Shown here: piece by piece, positions 1-9,486 of the stretch
How the letters are laid out: every line of letters starts with the position of its first letter
How positions within the stretch are numbered: the stretch's first letter is position 1
Source: an uncultured Sphingobacteriaceae bacterium
Lineage (GTDB): Bacteria; Bacteroidota; Bacteroidia; Sphingobacteriales; Sphingobacteriaceae
Reading direction: 5' to 3'
Length of the DNA stretch: 64,000 nucleotides
Assembly (NCBI GenBank): GCA_946480915.1
Contig: CAMLLO010000006.1
Span: forward strand, 1 to 64,000
Notes under the pieces: model-generated
Told to the model about the DNA's origin: nothing
Databases searched by the model: none
The model's input: only the letters and a program-made list of their open reading frames with translations
Made by a program: the position numbers and the translations under genes

Positions 1-1223
1 ATCCGAAATATGCCGATAAACTAGGTGTTGCCGAGTTTGATTTACTTAAAGTAGAAGCGGAGGACGGTTATTCTGTAATTCTTCCTGCTCTTTACCAGCC
101 AGGACAAGCAATGGGCACTGTTTCAATCGCTCTGGGTTATGGCCGTACCAAAGTTGGTAAAGTAGGCGATGAAGTAGGTAAAAATGCCTTCCCTTTCATG
201 AAGTTTGCCAATGGTTCTTTACAGACCGCGACCTCGGTTAAAGTGAGTGCCGCTGGCGGTAAGTATGAGTTAGCTCAAACACAAACCCACCATTCCTACG
301 AGGGACGTAACATTATTCGCGAAACAACTTTCGACAAATATGTTCAGGATTCATATTCAGGAAGTGGAAAGAACGAAATGGAACATAAAACATATGATTT
401 ATGGCCAGAGCATAGACAATTAGGGCATAGCTGGGTTATGGCTATTGACCTAAATGCGTGTACAGGCTGTGGAGCGTGTATTGTTGCATGTAACGTTGAA
501 AACAATATTCCTGTCGTTGGTCGTGATGAGGTTCGTCGTCGTCGTGAAATGCACTGGATTCGTATCGATCGTTACTATAGCTTCCAGGAAGAAGGAAAAG
601 ATGAGAATATAACTGAGGAGAACGAGATCGGCGAATTGGCTGAGCGTAATAATCTTGAAGATGTTACTGTGGTTAATCAACCGATGTTGTGTCAGCATTG
701 CGATCATGCACCTTGCGAAACAGTTTGCCCGGTTATCGCTACAATGCACTCATCTGACGGATTGAACCATATGGCTTATAACCGTTGCGTGGGAACACGT
801 TACTGCGCAAATAACTGTCCGTACAAAGTGCGTCGTTTTAACTGGTTCAACTATTGGAACGATTCGCGTTTTGACAATTACATGAATAACGAATTTACGC
901 AATTGGTATTGAATCCGGATGTTACAACACGCTCTCGTGGTGTAATGGAAAAATGTACCATGTGTATCCAGCGTATTCAGGGTGGTAGATTGCAAGCTAA
1001 GATCGAGAAACGTCCTTTAAGGGATTTAGAGATAAAAACTGCATGTCAACAAACTTGTCCTACGAATGCGATCATCTTTGGCGACAAAAATGATCCAAAC
1101 TCAGAAGTGAACAAGGCATTAGCTAATGAGCGGACATATTATGTTTTGCAGGAACTAAATGTTCAGCCAGGTGTAGGTTATCAAACAAAAGTTAGAAACA
1201 CAGCAGCGGAAGCACAAGCTTAA
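1..1223 (+). CDS. actB: ActB, iron-sulfur subunit of alternative complex III, 3' part (5' end outside window)
   Basis: This is the C-terminal part of the large molybdopterin-like/Fe-S subunit of the quinol:cytochrome c oxidoreductase (alternative complex III). The reading frame is open from base 3, so the internal ATG at 111 is not the real start. The visible part carries the ferredoxin-like cluster motifs of the B subunit in order: CTGCGACIVAC near 460-495, CQHCDHAPCETVCP near 690-735, CVGTRYCANNCP near 785-825, then CTMC near 955 and CQQTCP near 1042-1060. These fit the several Fe-S clusters known for ActB. The molybdopterin-like half lies upstream of the window; in this family it has no cofactor. 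It is followed 29 bases later by actC, as in other Bacteroidota. The subunit is membrane-associated and passes quinol electrons to the cytochrome subunits. Confidence 0.93.
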   Translation, partial: PKYADKLGVAEFDLLKVEAEDGYSVILPALYQPGQAMGTVSIALGYGRTKVGKVGDEVGKNAFPFMKFANGSLQTATSVKVSAAGGKYELAQTQTHHSYEGRNIIRETTFDKYVQDSYSGSGKNEMEHKTYDLWPEHRQLGHSWVMAIDLNACTGCGACIVACNVENNIPVVGRDEVRRRREMHWIRIDRYYSFQEEGKDENITEENEIGELAERNNLEDVTVVNQPMLCQHCDHAPCETVCPVIATMHSSDGLNHMAYNRCVGTRYCANNCPYKVRRFNWFNYWNDSRFDNYMNNEFTQLVLNPDVTTRSRGVMEKCTMCIQRIQGGRLQAKIEKRPLRDLEIKTACQQTCPTNAIIFGDKNDPNSEVNKALANERTYYVLQELNVQPGVGYQTKVRNTAAEAQA

Positions 1224-1252
1224 TTGATTACTATTAAGAGTTTAAGAAGATT

Positions 1253-2716
1253 ATGTCAGCACATAACGAATCAATATTAAGGGAACCACTAATCACAGGT
1301 GAGAATATTACCTATTCAAAAATCACCGATGATATTTTGGTGCCTGTTGAAAATAAGCCCAATAAAGCCTGGTGGATAGGTTTTACAGTTGCAGCACTTT
1401 TTGCGCTTTTATGGGTAGTATCTGTAGGCTACACATTCTGGACAGGTATTGGTGCCTGGGGACTAAACAAAACGGTAGGTTGGGCATGGGATATCACCGG
1501 CTTCGTATGGTGGGTTGGTATTGGTCACGCCGGAACACTTATTTCTGCGGTATTATTACTGTTCCGTCAAAACTGGCGTAATTCCATCAACCGTTCCGCA
1601 GAAGCGATGACTATATTTGCAGTTATCTGCGCGGCTACTTATGTCGTTTCTCACATGGGTCGTCCGTGGTTGGCATATTGGCCATTGCCACTTCCCAATC
1701 AATTTGGATCATTATGGGTGAACTTTAACTCTCCATTGGTATGGGACGTATTTGCGATCTCAACCTATTTTTCTGTATCACTGGTTTTCTGGTACACAGG
1801 TTTATTACCGGATATCGCTACCATACGTGACAGAGCTACTGGCTTACGTAAAAGAATTTATAGTATCCTTTCTTTCGGATGGGCAGGTTCCATTAAAAAC
1901 TGGCAACGTTTCGAATCTGTGTCGCTAATTCTTGCAGGGGTATCTACTCCGCTGGTATTATCAGTTCACACGATCGTATCCATGGACTTTGCAACTTCTT
2001 TGGAACCAGGATGGCACACTACGATTTTCCCTCCTTACTTCGTTGCCGGAGCTATTTTCTCTGGTTTTGCGATGGTGCAAACCTTGTTATTGGTTGTGCG
2101 TAAGGTAATGAACTTTGAAAACTACATTACCATGTTCCATATCGAGTCGATGAATAAAATCATTATCGTAACTGGTTCAATTGTGGGTGTAGCCTATTTA
2201 ACAGAGTTATTTATTGCATGGTATTCAGGTGTAGAATACGAACAGTATGCTTTCTTAAATCGTGTTAGCGGACCATACTGGTGGGCCTACTGGAGTATGA
2301 TGACCTGTAACGTAATTTCTCCGCAGCTTTTCTGGTTCAAGAAAATACGTACAAGTATTGTCGCATCCTGGATCTTGTCAATCGTGGTAAACATTGGTAT
2401 GTGGTTCGAGCGTTTCGTAATCATTGTTACCTCTTTACACCGTGATTATCTTCCATCAAGCTGGGCAATGTTTTATCCTTCGGTAGTGGATGTTTGTATA
2501 TTCCTTGGCTCGATTGGTTTATTTTTTACCTTATTCTTATTATTCCTGCGGGTACTTCCAGCTATTGCGATAGCTGAGGTTAAATTAATCCTGAAGAGTG
2601 CAAGTGATCAGGTGAAACAAAAACAGATTCGTGATGGACATGTGAAGTCGGAACAAGCTGAATTCTATCAGGATTCTTTAGAAAAGTATGATAGTGTAGA
2701 TTACCTAAAAGTTTAA
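1253..2716 (+). CDS. actC: ActC, NrfD-like membrane subunit of alternative complex III
   Basis: A 487-residue polytopic membrane protein of the NrfD/PsrC family, expected to have about ten transmembrane helices and to bind quinol. A short soluble N-terminus (about 40 residues, including EPLITGENITYSKI) precedes the first helix. Trp- and His-rich helix stretches such as GIGHAGTLISA and VSHMGRPW are typical of the quinol-handling ActC subunit. It lies between actB and actD with only two bases before actD, so the genes are surely co-transcribed. The C-terminal tail after about residue 450 is charged and soluble. Assignment rests on family features and the exact ACIII gene order. Confidence 0.95.
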   Translation: MSAHNESILREPLITGENITYSKITDDILVPVENKPNKAWWIGFTVAALFALLWVVSVGYTFWTGIGAWGLNKTVGWAWDITGFVWWVGIGHAGTLISAVLLLFRQNWRNSINRSAEAMTIFAVICAATYVVSHMGRPWLAYWPLPLPNQFGSLWVNFNSPLVWDVFAISTYFSVSLVFWYTGLLPDIATIRDRATGLRKRIYSILSFGWAGSIKNWQRFESVSLILAGVSTPLVLSVHTIVSMDFATSLEPGWHTTIFPPYFVAGAIFSGFAMVQTLLLVVRKVMNFENYITMFHIESMNKIIIVTGSIVGVAYLTELFIAWYSGVEYEQYAFLNRVSGPYWWAYWSMMTCNVISPQLFWFKKIRTSIVASWILSIVVNIGMWFERFVIIVTSLHRDYLPSSWAMFYPSVVDVCIFLGSIGLFFTLFLLFLRVLPAIAIAEVKLILKSASDQVKQKQIRDGHVKSEQAEFYQDSLEKYDSVDYLKV

Positions 2717-2718
2717 CA

Positions 2719-3255
2719 ATGAGCAACACAAAATATATTTTAGGTCATTTTGAAGATCCTGATGATATGATGCACGGGATCGAAAAATTACAAGAGAACA
2801 ATATAAGCATCTATGATGCATACACTCCGATCCCTATTCATGGAATTGAAGAGAAATTAGGGTATAAACGTTCACGCTTACCTATAGCAGCATTTTGCTT
2901 TGGATGCGTTGGCACCTTAACTGCCTTCTCTTTAATTTATTTTACAATGGTTTATGATTGGCCAATGAATATTGGTGGTAAACCAGCATTTTCGATGCCA
3001 AACTATATTCCAATTGGGTTTGAGCTAACTGTACTTTTTGCTTCGTTCGGAATGATGGCCTGTTTCTTTTTCGCAAATCATTTTTTCCCCGGACGTGCCC
3101 CAAGAGTTATGGATTTGAGAGCAACAAACGATAGGTTTATTATAGCGATTGATGCAAAGTCGAATCCTTACCCTGATAAAATTGTCGATTTATTAAACGA
3201 AGCCGGTGCTGTAGAAATCATGCACAACGAAAGGAAATATGTTAGTTATGAATAA
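2719..3255 (+). CDS. actD: ActD, DUF3341 membrane subunit of alternative complex III
   Basis: A 178-residue protein of the DUF3341/ActD family. The first 55 or so residues form a soluble domain (YILGHFEDPDDMMHGIEKL), followed by two hydrophobic helices (about 57-77 and 100-122) and a soluble C-terminal segment. ActD is a small structural subunit with two transmembrane helices and no known cofactor. The gene starts two bases after actC and its 3' end overlaps the start of actE, which indicates translational coupling. Family assignment is firm from sequence and position. Confidence 0.92.
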   Translation: MSNTKYILGHFEDPDDMMHGIEKLQENNISIYDAYTPIPIHGIEEKLGYKRSRLPIAAFCFGCVGTLTAFSLIYFTMVYDWPMNIGGKPAFSMPNYIPIGFELTVLFASFGMMACFFFANHFFPGRAPRVMDLRATNDRFIIAIDAKSNPYPDKIVDLLNEAGAVEIMHNERKYVSYE

Positions 3256-3838
3256 GCTCAGGATATTAAGCCTTACCTTTTTAACAGTTGCATCTGCAGC
3301 TTTTATATCATCGTGTGGCGATAAGAAAAGTCCGGGTTGGGAATATGCCCGCAATATGTATGATCCGATTGCCTACAATCCTGATCAGGCAAATGAAAAC
3401 TTTGCTAATAAGCAATCAGCGCAGTTGCCTCCTGAGGGTACAACACCTGTAGGATACGATAGGGTTATTGAAGATTATCCGAATACAATCGAAGGATATA
3501 ATGCTGCAAGCGTGAGTTTGAAGAATCCACTTCCAGTGAATGCTGTTACATTAGGCGAAGGAAAAGTATTGTTTAAAAATATGTGCTCTCATTGTCACGG
3601 TACTACCGGAAATGGTGATGGAACCATCATTAAACTTGAGAAATTTCCACCTCCACCATCATATTCTAAAGGAAATTCATCTAGAGGAGGAGCCATGAAG
3701 GATTTAACCGATGGAAAAATTTTTCACACTATAACTTACGGTGTTAACCTTATGGGTCCTCATCGTACGCAACTTTCTCCTACAGAGCGATGGAAGATCG
3801 TAATGTATGTTCATGAATTGCAAAAAGCTCAATTTTAA
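3248..3838 (+). CDS. actE: ActE, monoheme cytochrome c lipoprotein of alternative complex III
   Basis: A small cytochrome c with one heme-binding motif, CSHCH, followed by GTTGNGDG. A probable methionine ligand lies in the later LMGPHR segment. The N-terminus is a lipoprotein signal peptide with the lipobox ISSC, which would anchor the mature protein to a membrane by a lipidated Cys. I place the start at the ATG at 3248 because it gives a standard signal peptide beginning MNKLRIL; an in-frame ATG at 3239 adds three residues and is also possible. The start overlaps the end of actD. ActE is thought to pass electrons from the complex towards the CuA site of the downstream oxidase. Confidence 0.92.
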   Translation: MNKLRILSLTFLTVASAAFISSCGDKKSPGWEYARNMYDPIAYNPDQANENFANKQSAQLPPEGTTPVGYDRVIEDYPNTIEGYNAASVSLKNPLPVNAVTLGEGKVLFKNMCSHCHGTTGNGDGTIIKLEKFPPPPSYSKGNSSRGGAMKDLTDGKIFHTITYGVNLMGPHRTQLSPTERWKIVMYVHELQKAQF

Positions 3839-3853
3839 AGTTTTAGCCAAAAA

Positions 3854-5089
3854 ATGGGAACTCACAATCATATAACACATAATTTTAGCGAACAATTCGA
3901 ATTTTCGGGTAAAGCAAAAACCTGGACCCTGGTTGCTATACTAATTGGTATAATAGCAATTGCATATGGGTTCCTAATCGATTCTTCGGAGCATCATTCT
4001 GAACGGACATTTGCGAATTTACTTTTAATGGGGTATTACTTTACCTGTGTTTGCGCAGCGGGAGCATTCTTTCTAGCTATTCAATTTGTTGCTCAGGCAG
4101 GATGGTCGACAGGTTTGCTTCGGATACCTCAGGCATTTGCTAAGGTTTTACCTATCGCGGCAGTAATTTTAATTTTAATCATTATTGCAGGTCTTTTTAG
4201 TCATAATTTATATCATCATTGGCACCAGGAAGGTATCGCAGTAAAAGGCAATGAAAATTTTGATCCGGTGATCGCCGAAAAAGCAAGCTTTTTAAACGTC
4301 CCATTCTTTTTAGTGCGTCAGGTAGTGTTTTTAGGGATATATAGCATTTTCGCTGTATTACTTGCTCGTTATTCATATAATGAAGATAAGGTTGGCGGAT
4401 TAGTCAATCACAACAAAAGCATTAAGATGTCGACTATCTTTTTGGTGATATTTGGCTTTACAACTCCTATCTGGTCATTTGATACCATAATGTCAATTGA
4501 GGCGCACTGGTTCTCAACCATGTTTGGTTGGTATAATTTTGCAGCCATGTGGGTGAGCGGATTATGCGCTATAACCGTTACCTTAATTTTATTGAAAAAG
4601 GCCGGATATTTCACATGGATTAACATGAATCACTTGCATGACCTTGGCAAGCTTATTTTTGCATTCTCTATTTTCTGGACCTATGTGTGGTTTGCACAAT
4701 TTATATTGATTTGGTACGCTAATATACCTGAGGAGAGTGTTTATTTTTATAAAAGATGGGAGCCTGAATACAAGTTCTGGTTCTGGTTGAATATTGTAAT
4801 CAATTTCCTTTGCCCTGTACTAATACTTATGACCCGGGATTCTAAGCGCCAGATGAATACTTTATTGTTTGTGGCTATATTATTGCTTTGCGGACACTGG
4901 TTGGATTATTACCTGATGATCATGCCTGGTAGTTTAGAAAGTCACCGTGATTTTGGAATAACCGAAATTGGAATCGCAATTGGTTTCACCGGATTGTTCA
5001 GCTTTTTAATGCTCAGCAAACTTGCAAGCAAACCATTGGTTCCACAGAACCATCCATTATTGGAAGAAAGCTTACATCATCAGATTTAA
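3854..5089 (+). CDS. actF: ActF, second NrfD-like membrane subunit of alternative complex III
   Basis: A 411-residue polytopic membrane protein, the shorter NrfD-like paralogue that pairs with ActC in the complex. About ten hydrophobic helices are visible, beginning at about residue 25 (WTLVAILIGIIAIAYGFLI). ActF contributes to the membrane scaffold; the main quinol site is assigned to ActC in the known structures. The gene follows actE after 15 bases and precedes coxB by 34 bases. In this window ACIII therefore lacks a separate actA ahead of coxB; actA would be expected upstream of the partial actB. Confidence 0.92.
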   Translation: MGTHNHITHNFSEQFEFSGKAKTWTLVAILIGIIAIAYGFLIDSSEHHSERTFANLLLMGYYFTCVCAAGAFFLAIQFVAQAGWSTGLLRIPQAFAKVLPIAAVILILIIIAGLFSHNLYHHWHQEGIAVKGNENFDPVIAEKASFLNVPFFLVRQVVFLGIYSIFAVLLARYSYNEDKVGGLVNHNKSIKMSTIFLVIFGFTTPIWSFDTIMSIEAHWFSTMFGWYNFAAMWVSGLCAITVTLILLKKAGYFTWINMNHLHDLGKLIFAFSIFWTYVWFAQFILIWYANIPEESVYFYKRWEPEYKFWFWLNIVINFLCPVLILMTRDSKRQMNTLLFVAILLLCGHWLDYYLMIMPGSLESHRDFGITEIGIAIGFTGLFSFLMLSKLASKPLVPQNHPLLEESLHHQI

Positions 5090-5123
5090 GAAAGCTATTT
5101 ATTAACGAATTGCAGATAAAAAA

Positions 5124-6431
5124 ATGAGTTTTAATAAATTAATAAAAGTCAGAGTATTCTTTATAGCAATGACTATTTGCCTGCTGGCTTTATCAGGATC
5201 TGCTATTGCGCAGGGCGCATTAAAAGAAACTGTAGAAGGAGACAAAGTTGCGGCGGATACAGCACAGCAGATAAACTCGTCGACAGGATCTATCGGTGAA
5301 ACTCCGGTAGAAGTATCAGAAACAGCTGCTGACGATCCGAGTACTCTTGAAGCCGCTGAGGTTAAAGACAATTCGGCTTTATATAAATCAGTATCCTACT
5401 ATCTTTTAGCTTTTTTCCTTTTATGTGTTTTTATAGCCATTATCGGGAAGGTATTGAGAGTCTATGAATTAACCAGTGAGATTCACGGTAAGAAGAAACA
5501 ACTTAACTGGAACAAAATTCAGGGGGGGCTTTTTGCTATAACCCTGGTTCTTGGTCTTTACGGCACGTATTGGTCATATAAGGTTTGGGGAAATATGTCT
5601 TCCGGTGAATCAGCCTCTGAACACGGCCTTGTTTTGGATTCCATGCTAATGACTACCATTGTTATTACAACAATCGTGTTTGTCATCACTCAAATATTAT
5701 TATTCGGTTTTGCCTTCAGATATTCTGCTGATGACAGACGAAAAGCATATTTCTATCCTCACAATAATTTCATCGAAAGACTTTGGACCATCATCCCTGC
5801 TCTTGCGCTGACAGCCTTGGTTTTATACGGATTCTTCACATGGAGGACAATTACCAGTCCATCTGATGCCGATATAAAGAATGCTTTAAACATCGAAGTA
5901 ACCGGCGAGCAGTTTAAATGGAATGTGAGATATGCCGGAGAGAACAATGAACTGGGTTTGAGAAATTATAAGCTTATCAGTGCAACCAACTCTTTGGGAA
6001 TTGATTTTAAAGATCCAAAAAGCTGGGACGATAAACTCGGTAACGAAATCGTGCTACCTGTAGGTAAGCCCGTGCGCTTTACGATACGTTCTAAGGATGT
6101 TTTACATAGCTTCTATATGCCCGAGTTTAGAGCTCAAATCAATGCAGTACCGGGAATGCCGACCTATTTCCAGCTTACCCCGCGTTTGACTACAGAGCAG
6201 ATGCGTGAAAAGACCGGAAATGCTGCATTTAAATACACATTACTCTGTGCAAAAATTTGCGGTGCCGGACATTATAATATGCAATACACAATTAAAGTTG
6301 TTAGTGAGTCGGAATATGCAGAGTGGATAGCAAATCAACCTTTATTCTTCAACGACGACATGAAGAAAGAGTTGCAGGCCGCACAAAAAAGCGAAGTTGC
6401 AGCAAGTAATAAATTAGCATTAAACAAATAA
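5124..6431 (+). CDS. coxB: Cytochrome c oxidase subunit II (CuA subunit)
   Basis: The protein carries the binuclear CuA site: the C375-x3-C379-x3-H383-x2-M386 pattern (CAKICGAGHYNM) and the upstream His of DVLHSFYMPEF. It receives electrons from cytochrome c or directly from ACIII and passes them to heme a in subunit I. At 435 residues it is longer than classical subunit II. It begins with a cleavable-looking signal (MTICLLALSGSAIAQG), then an acidic Ala/Thr-rich linker, then extra hydrophobic segments at about 90-112 and 130-150 before the usual two-helix hairpin at about 170-195 and 217-240. The long N-terminal extension is common in Bacteroidota. No cytochrome c domain is fused at the C-terminus. 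coxA follows after 18 bases. Confidence 0.96.
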   Translation: MSFNKLIKVRVFFIAMTICLLALSGSAIAQGALKETVEGDKVAADTAQQINSSTGSIGETPVEVSETAADDPSTLEAAEVKDNSALYKSVSYYLLAFFLLCVFIAIIGKVLRVYELTSEIHGKKKQLNWNKIQGGLFAITLVLGLYGTYWSYKVWGNMSSGESASEHGLVLDSMLMTTIVITTIVFVITQILLFGFAFRYSADDRRKAYFYPHNNFIERLWTIIPALALTALVLYGFFTWRTITSPSDADIKNALNIEVTGEQFKWNVRYAGENNELGLRNYKLISATNSLGIDFKDPKSWDDKLGNEIVLPVGKPVRFTIRSKDVLHSFYMPEFRAQINAVPGMPTYFQLTPRLTTEQMREKTGNAAFKYTLLCAKICGAGHYNMQYTIKVVSESEYAEWIANQPLFFNDDMKKELQAAQKSEVAASNKLALNK

Positions 6432-6449
6432 TTTCAGATACAGCGAGAT

Positions 6450-8342
6450 ATGGCAAGCACAGCGATTCAGCATACATTAGAGCATTCTGGACATAGCCAC
6501 GATGATCATGGTCATCACCATGAAACTTTTCTGACTAAGTATATATTTAGTCAGGATCACAAAATGATTGCAAAGCAATTCCTTATCACCGGCATAATCA
6601 TGGCGGTTATTGGGATGTTTCTTTCTATACTTTTCCGTATTCAGCTTGGCTGGCCTGATCAAAGCTTTCCTTTATTGGAAACTTTCTTAGGGAAATGGGC
6701 AGAAGGCGGCAGAATTAAACCGGATTTTTATTTAGCACTGGTTACCATACACGGTACCATCATGGTGTTTTTTGTACTTACTGCGGGCTTAAGCGGAACT
6801 TTCAGTAACCTTTTAATTCCATTACAAATTGGCGCCCGTGATATGGCGTCTCCGTTTGTAAACATGCTATCGTACTGGTTCTTCTTCACCGCTTGCGTAA
6901 TTATGATGAGCTCTTTCTTCGTCGAAAGCGGACCTGCGAGCGCTGGTTGGACGATTTATCCGCCTTTATCTGCATTGCCTCAGGCAATATCTGGTTCGGC
7001 AGCGGGTATGACTTTATGGTTGATCAGCATGGTGTTTTTTATTGCGTCATCATTGATGGGTGCATTGAATTATATCAGTACAGTACTTAATATGCGTACT
7101 AAAGGGATGGATATGTGGAAGATGCCATTGACAATATGGTCGTTTTTCTTAACAGCAGTCCTTGGTGTGCTATCTTTCCCTGTACTTGTGGCTGGGGTTG
7201 TATTATTAATTTTCGATCGCAGTTTCGGTACAAGTTTTTATTTGTCAGAAATTGTTGTTCAAGGTCAGGTGTTACCGAACCAGGGTGGTAGCCCGATTTT
7301 ATTTCAGCATTTATTTTGGTTCCTTGGTCACCCCGAAGTTTACATCGTTATTATGCCAGCAATGGGAATAGCGTCTGAGGTAATGGCCACCAATGCGCGT
7401 AAGCCGATCTTTGGATATCATGCCATGGTTTACTCGTTAATAGGTATTAGCGTATTGTCGTTCATTGTCTGGGGACACCATATGTTTGTTACCGGGATGA
7501 ATCCGTTTTTAGGAGGGGTGTTCATGATAACGACATTGATTATTGCGGTGCCTTCTGCAGTGAAATCATTTAACTGGCTGGCAACTATCTGGCGCGGAAA
7601 TATTCGTTTTACTCCGGCAATGATGTTTGCAATCGGTTTGGTTTCTTTCTTTATCTCTGGTGGTTTGACCGGTATTTTTCTTGGTAATGCAGCGCTGGAT
7701 ATTCCTTTACACGATACGTATTTTGTTGTAGCTCACTTTCACCTTGTGATGGGGTCGGCAGCAATTTGTGGAATGCTTTGCGGTGTGTATCACTGGTTCC
7801 CTAAAATGTTTGGAAGATTGATGGATGAGAAACTCGGATATTTACACTTCTGGTTCACATTTATTGGAGCTTACCTTGTATTCTTCCCGATGCACTTCAT
7901 GGGGCTTGATGGTGTACCTCGTCGTTACTATGCCTTTACGGAGTTTGAATTTATGAAAGAGTGGCTAACGGTAAATACCTTTGTTTCATGGGCTGCAATT
8001 ATTGCTGCATTAGGACAGGTTGCCTTCCTTTGGAACTTTTTCCACTCGATATTTTACGGCAAAAAGACTACCCAAAATCCATGGGACTCGAATACAATGG
8101 AATGGACTACTCCTGTGGAGCATCTTCATGGAAATTGGCCTGGCGAAATTCCAACAGTTTATCGTTGGCCGTACGACTACAGTAAGCCTGGTCATGCAGA
8201 AGATTTTATTCCGCAGACAACTCCTTTCTCTCAGACTATGAGCTCAAATCTTCCTCATGATTTCGAAGGAAATCCTGAAGCTGAAAGAATTCAATTAGAG
8301 TGGCAGAAAAAACAACAGGCAGAAGCTGAACAAAGCGTTTAA
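6450..8342 (+). CDS. coxA: Cytochrome c oxidase subunit I (heme a/a3-CuB)
   Basis: The catalytic heme-copper oxidase subunit that reduces oxygen to water and pumps protons. All key residues are visible: His101 (heme a), the H294-P-E-V-Y298 motif with the cross-linked His-Tyr pair and the D-channel Glu296, the CuB His pair 343-344 (GHHMFVTG), and His429/His431 of AHFHL (heme a3 and heme a). The GHPEVY motif marks an A1-type oxidase. The N-terminus is His-rich (HSGHSHDDHGHHH), a possible metal-binding stretch sometimes seen in Bacteroidota. At 630 residues it is slightly longer than usual because of a soluble C-terminal tail of about 60 residues. It lies directly after coxB, and a hairpin separates it from ctaA. 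Confidence 0.97.
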   Translation: MASTAIQHTLEHSGHSHDDHGHHHETFLTKYIFSQDHKMIAKQFLITGIIMAVIGMFLSILFRIQLGWPDQSFPLLETFLGKWAEGGRIKPDFYLALVTIHGTIMVFFVLTAGLSGTFSNLLIPLQIGARDMASPFVNMLSYWFFFTACVIMMSSFFVESGPASAGWTIYPPLSALPQAISGSAAGMTLWLISMVFFIASSLMGALNYISTVLNMRTKGMDMWKMPLTIWSFFLTAVLGVLSFPVLVAGVVLLIFDRSFGTSFYLSEIVVQGQVLPNQGGSPILFQHLFWFLGHPEVYIVIMPAMGIASEVMATNARKPIFGYHAMVYSLIGISVLSFIVWGHHMFVTGMNPFLGGVFMITTLIIAVPSAVKSFNWLATIWRGNIRFTPAMMFAIGLVSFFISGGLTGIFLGNAALDIPLHDTYFVVAHFHLVMGSAAICGMLCGVYHWFPKMFGRLMDEKLGYLHFWFTFIGAYLVFFPMHFMGLDGVPRRYYAFTEFEFMKEWLTVNTFVSWAAIIAALGQVAFLWNFFHSIFYGKKTTQNPWDSNTMEWTTPVEHLHGNWPGEIPTVYRWPYDYSKPGHAEDFIPQTTPFSQTMSSNLPHDFEGNPEAERIQLEWQKKQQAEAEQSV

Positions 8343-8360
8343 TTTAATTAAATAAGGTTT

Positions 8361-8399
8361 GGGGTATCTGCTGTAAGTGAATGCTTACTTGGATACCCC
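8361..8399 (+). terminator. Hairpin between coxA and ctaA
   Basis: The outer stem is GGGGTATC (8361-8368) paired with GATACCCC (8392-8399), with an inner stem GTAAG/CTTAC (8373-8377 and 8384-8388). A weak T-rich stretch follows (8401-8409). It lies 18 bases after the coxA stop. It could be a leaky terminator or an mRNA end-processing hairpin that gives more actBCDEF-coxBA message than ctaAB message. Its position also argues against a GTG start for ctaA at 8377. Confidence 0.6.
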
Positions 8400-8415
8400 A
8401 ATTTATTTTCAAACT

Positions 8416-9486
8416 ATGTATCCCTCAAGTGAAAAAAGATTTCTGGCGATCAATTTATTTGCCATTATATTTCTTTTCGTGTTGATTCTTGCGGGCGGCA
8501 TAGTGCGCAGTACAGGTTCAGGTATGGGGTGTCCGGACTGGCCAAAATGTTTTGACAGATTAGTTCCTCCTGTAAGTGAATCTCAACTTCCAAAAGACTA
8601 TCATCAAAGGTTTGTTCAACAACGTGTAAAGAAGAACGAACGGTTTGCAAAGACTTTGGATATCTTGGGTTTTGGAGAATTGGCATCTCGAATTCGGGAG
8701 GATAGAACGATTCTGCATCCCGAAGAGTTTAATGCAGCTAAAACATGGACAGAGTATGTGAATCGTTTAATTGGTGCAATTACCGGTTTTCTGTTGCTTG
8801 GATGTGCTATTCTGTCCCTAACATATTTAAAGTCGCGAAAGCGTATCTTTTTTTTGAGTTGGATCAATTTACTGCTTGTTATTTTTCAAGCCTGGCTGGG
8901 GTCTATTGTGGTTTCAACCAATTTGCTGTCCTGGGTAGTGACAGTGCATATGCTTTTGGCTTTGGCGATTGTTGCAATTTGTATTTACACATATTTTCAG
9001 GCAAGGATTCTGCGAGAGCGAAGCCTATTGGCAAATCAGCATGCTGGTGGAATTCGGGTCGTAACTATTATCGCCTTGTGTTTGACAATCTTTCAAATTG
9101 CATTGGGAACTGGCGTTAGGGAAGAAATAGATGCGATTGCAGAGTCGATGAATTATTTAGAACGTGCTGAGTGGCTACAAAAAGTTGGTTTTCAGTTCAA
9201 CTTGCACCGCGATCTGGCTATAGTCGTAGTTCTTTTCAACTTGGTTCTGCTGATATTAATACGGAGAAAATATTTGGGAAGTACGTTTCATTTCAGGTAT
9301 ATGACGTATATAGCACTATTGATAGTTGCTCAAATAGTTATAGGAATCACGCTTTCCCGTCTTGCCTTACCCCCCGTTGCTCAAACCGTTCATTTGTTCC
9401 TGGCCAGTTTAATATTCGGCGCGCAATATTACCTGCTTTTATTATTGAAGCAGAACAAATTATATAAATCAAGAATTGTTAGATAA
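8416..9486 (+). CDS. ctaA: Heme A synthase (COX15/CtaA family)
   Basis: Converts heme O to heme A for the oxidase encoded upstream. The protein has eight predicted membrane helices. It shows the family segment GGIVRSTGSGMGCPDWPKCF near the N-terminus and conserved histidines later (TVHMLLALAIV, FNLHRDLAIVV, QTVHLFLASL) that ligate heme. I choose the ATG at 8416 (MYPSSEKRF). An upstream GTG at 8377 is in frame but lies inside the hairpin at 8361-8399. The stop codon directly abuts the GTG start of ctaB, so the two are translationally coupled. Confidence 0.93.
   Translation: MYPSSEKRFLAINLFAIIFLFVLILAGGIVRSTGSGMGCPDWPKCFDRLVPPVSESQLPKDYHQRFVQQRVKKNERFAKTLDILGFGELASRIREDRTILHPEEFNAAKTWTEYVNRLIGAITGFLLLGCAILSLTYLKSRKRIFFLSWINLLLVIFQAWLGSIVVSTNLLSWVVTVHMLLALAIVAICIYTYFQARILRERSLLANQHAGGIRVVTIIALCLTIFQIALGTGVREEIDAIAESMNYLERAEWLQKVGFQFNLHRDLAIVVVLFNLVLLILIRRKYLGSTFHFRYMTYIALLIVAQIVIGITLSRLALPPVAQTVHLFLASLIFGAQYYLLLLLKQNKLYKSRIVR

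Noticed and set aside
450..995. Two antisense open frames over actB
   Set aside because: They overlap the strongly conserved Fe-S cluster coding sequence and have Cys/His/Thr-rich, non-protein-like composition.
8377..8415. GTG start for ctaA at 8377
   Set aside because: The codon is inside the hairpin at 8361-8399, and the protein from ATG 8416 begins as the family does.
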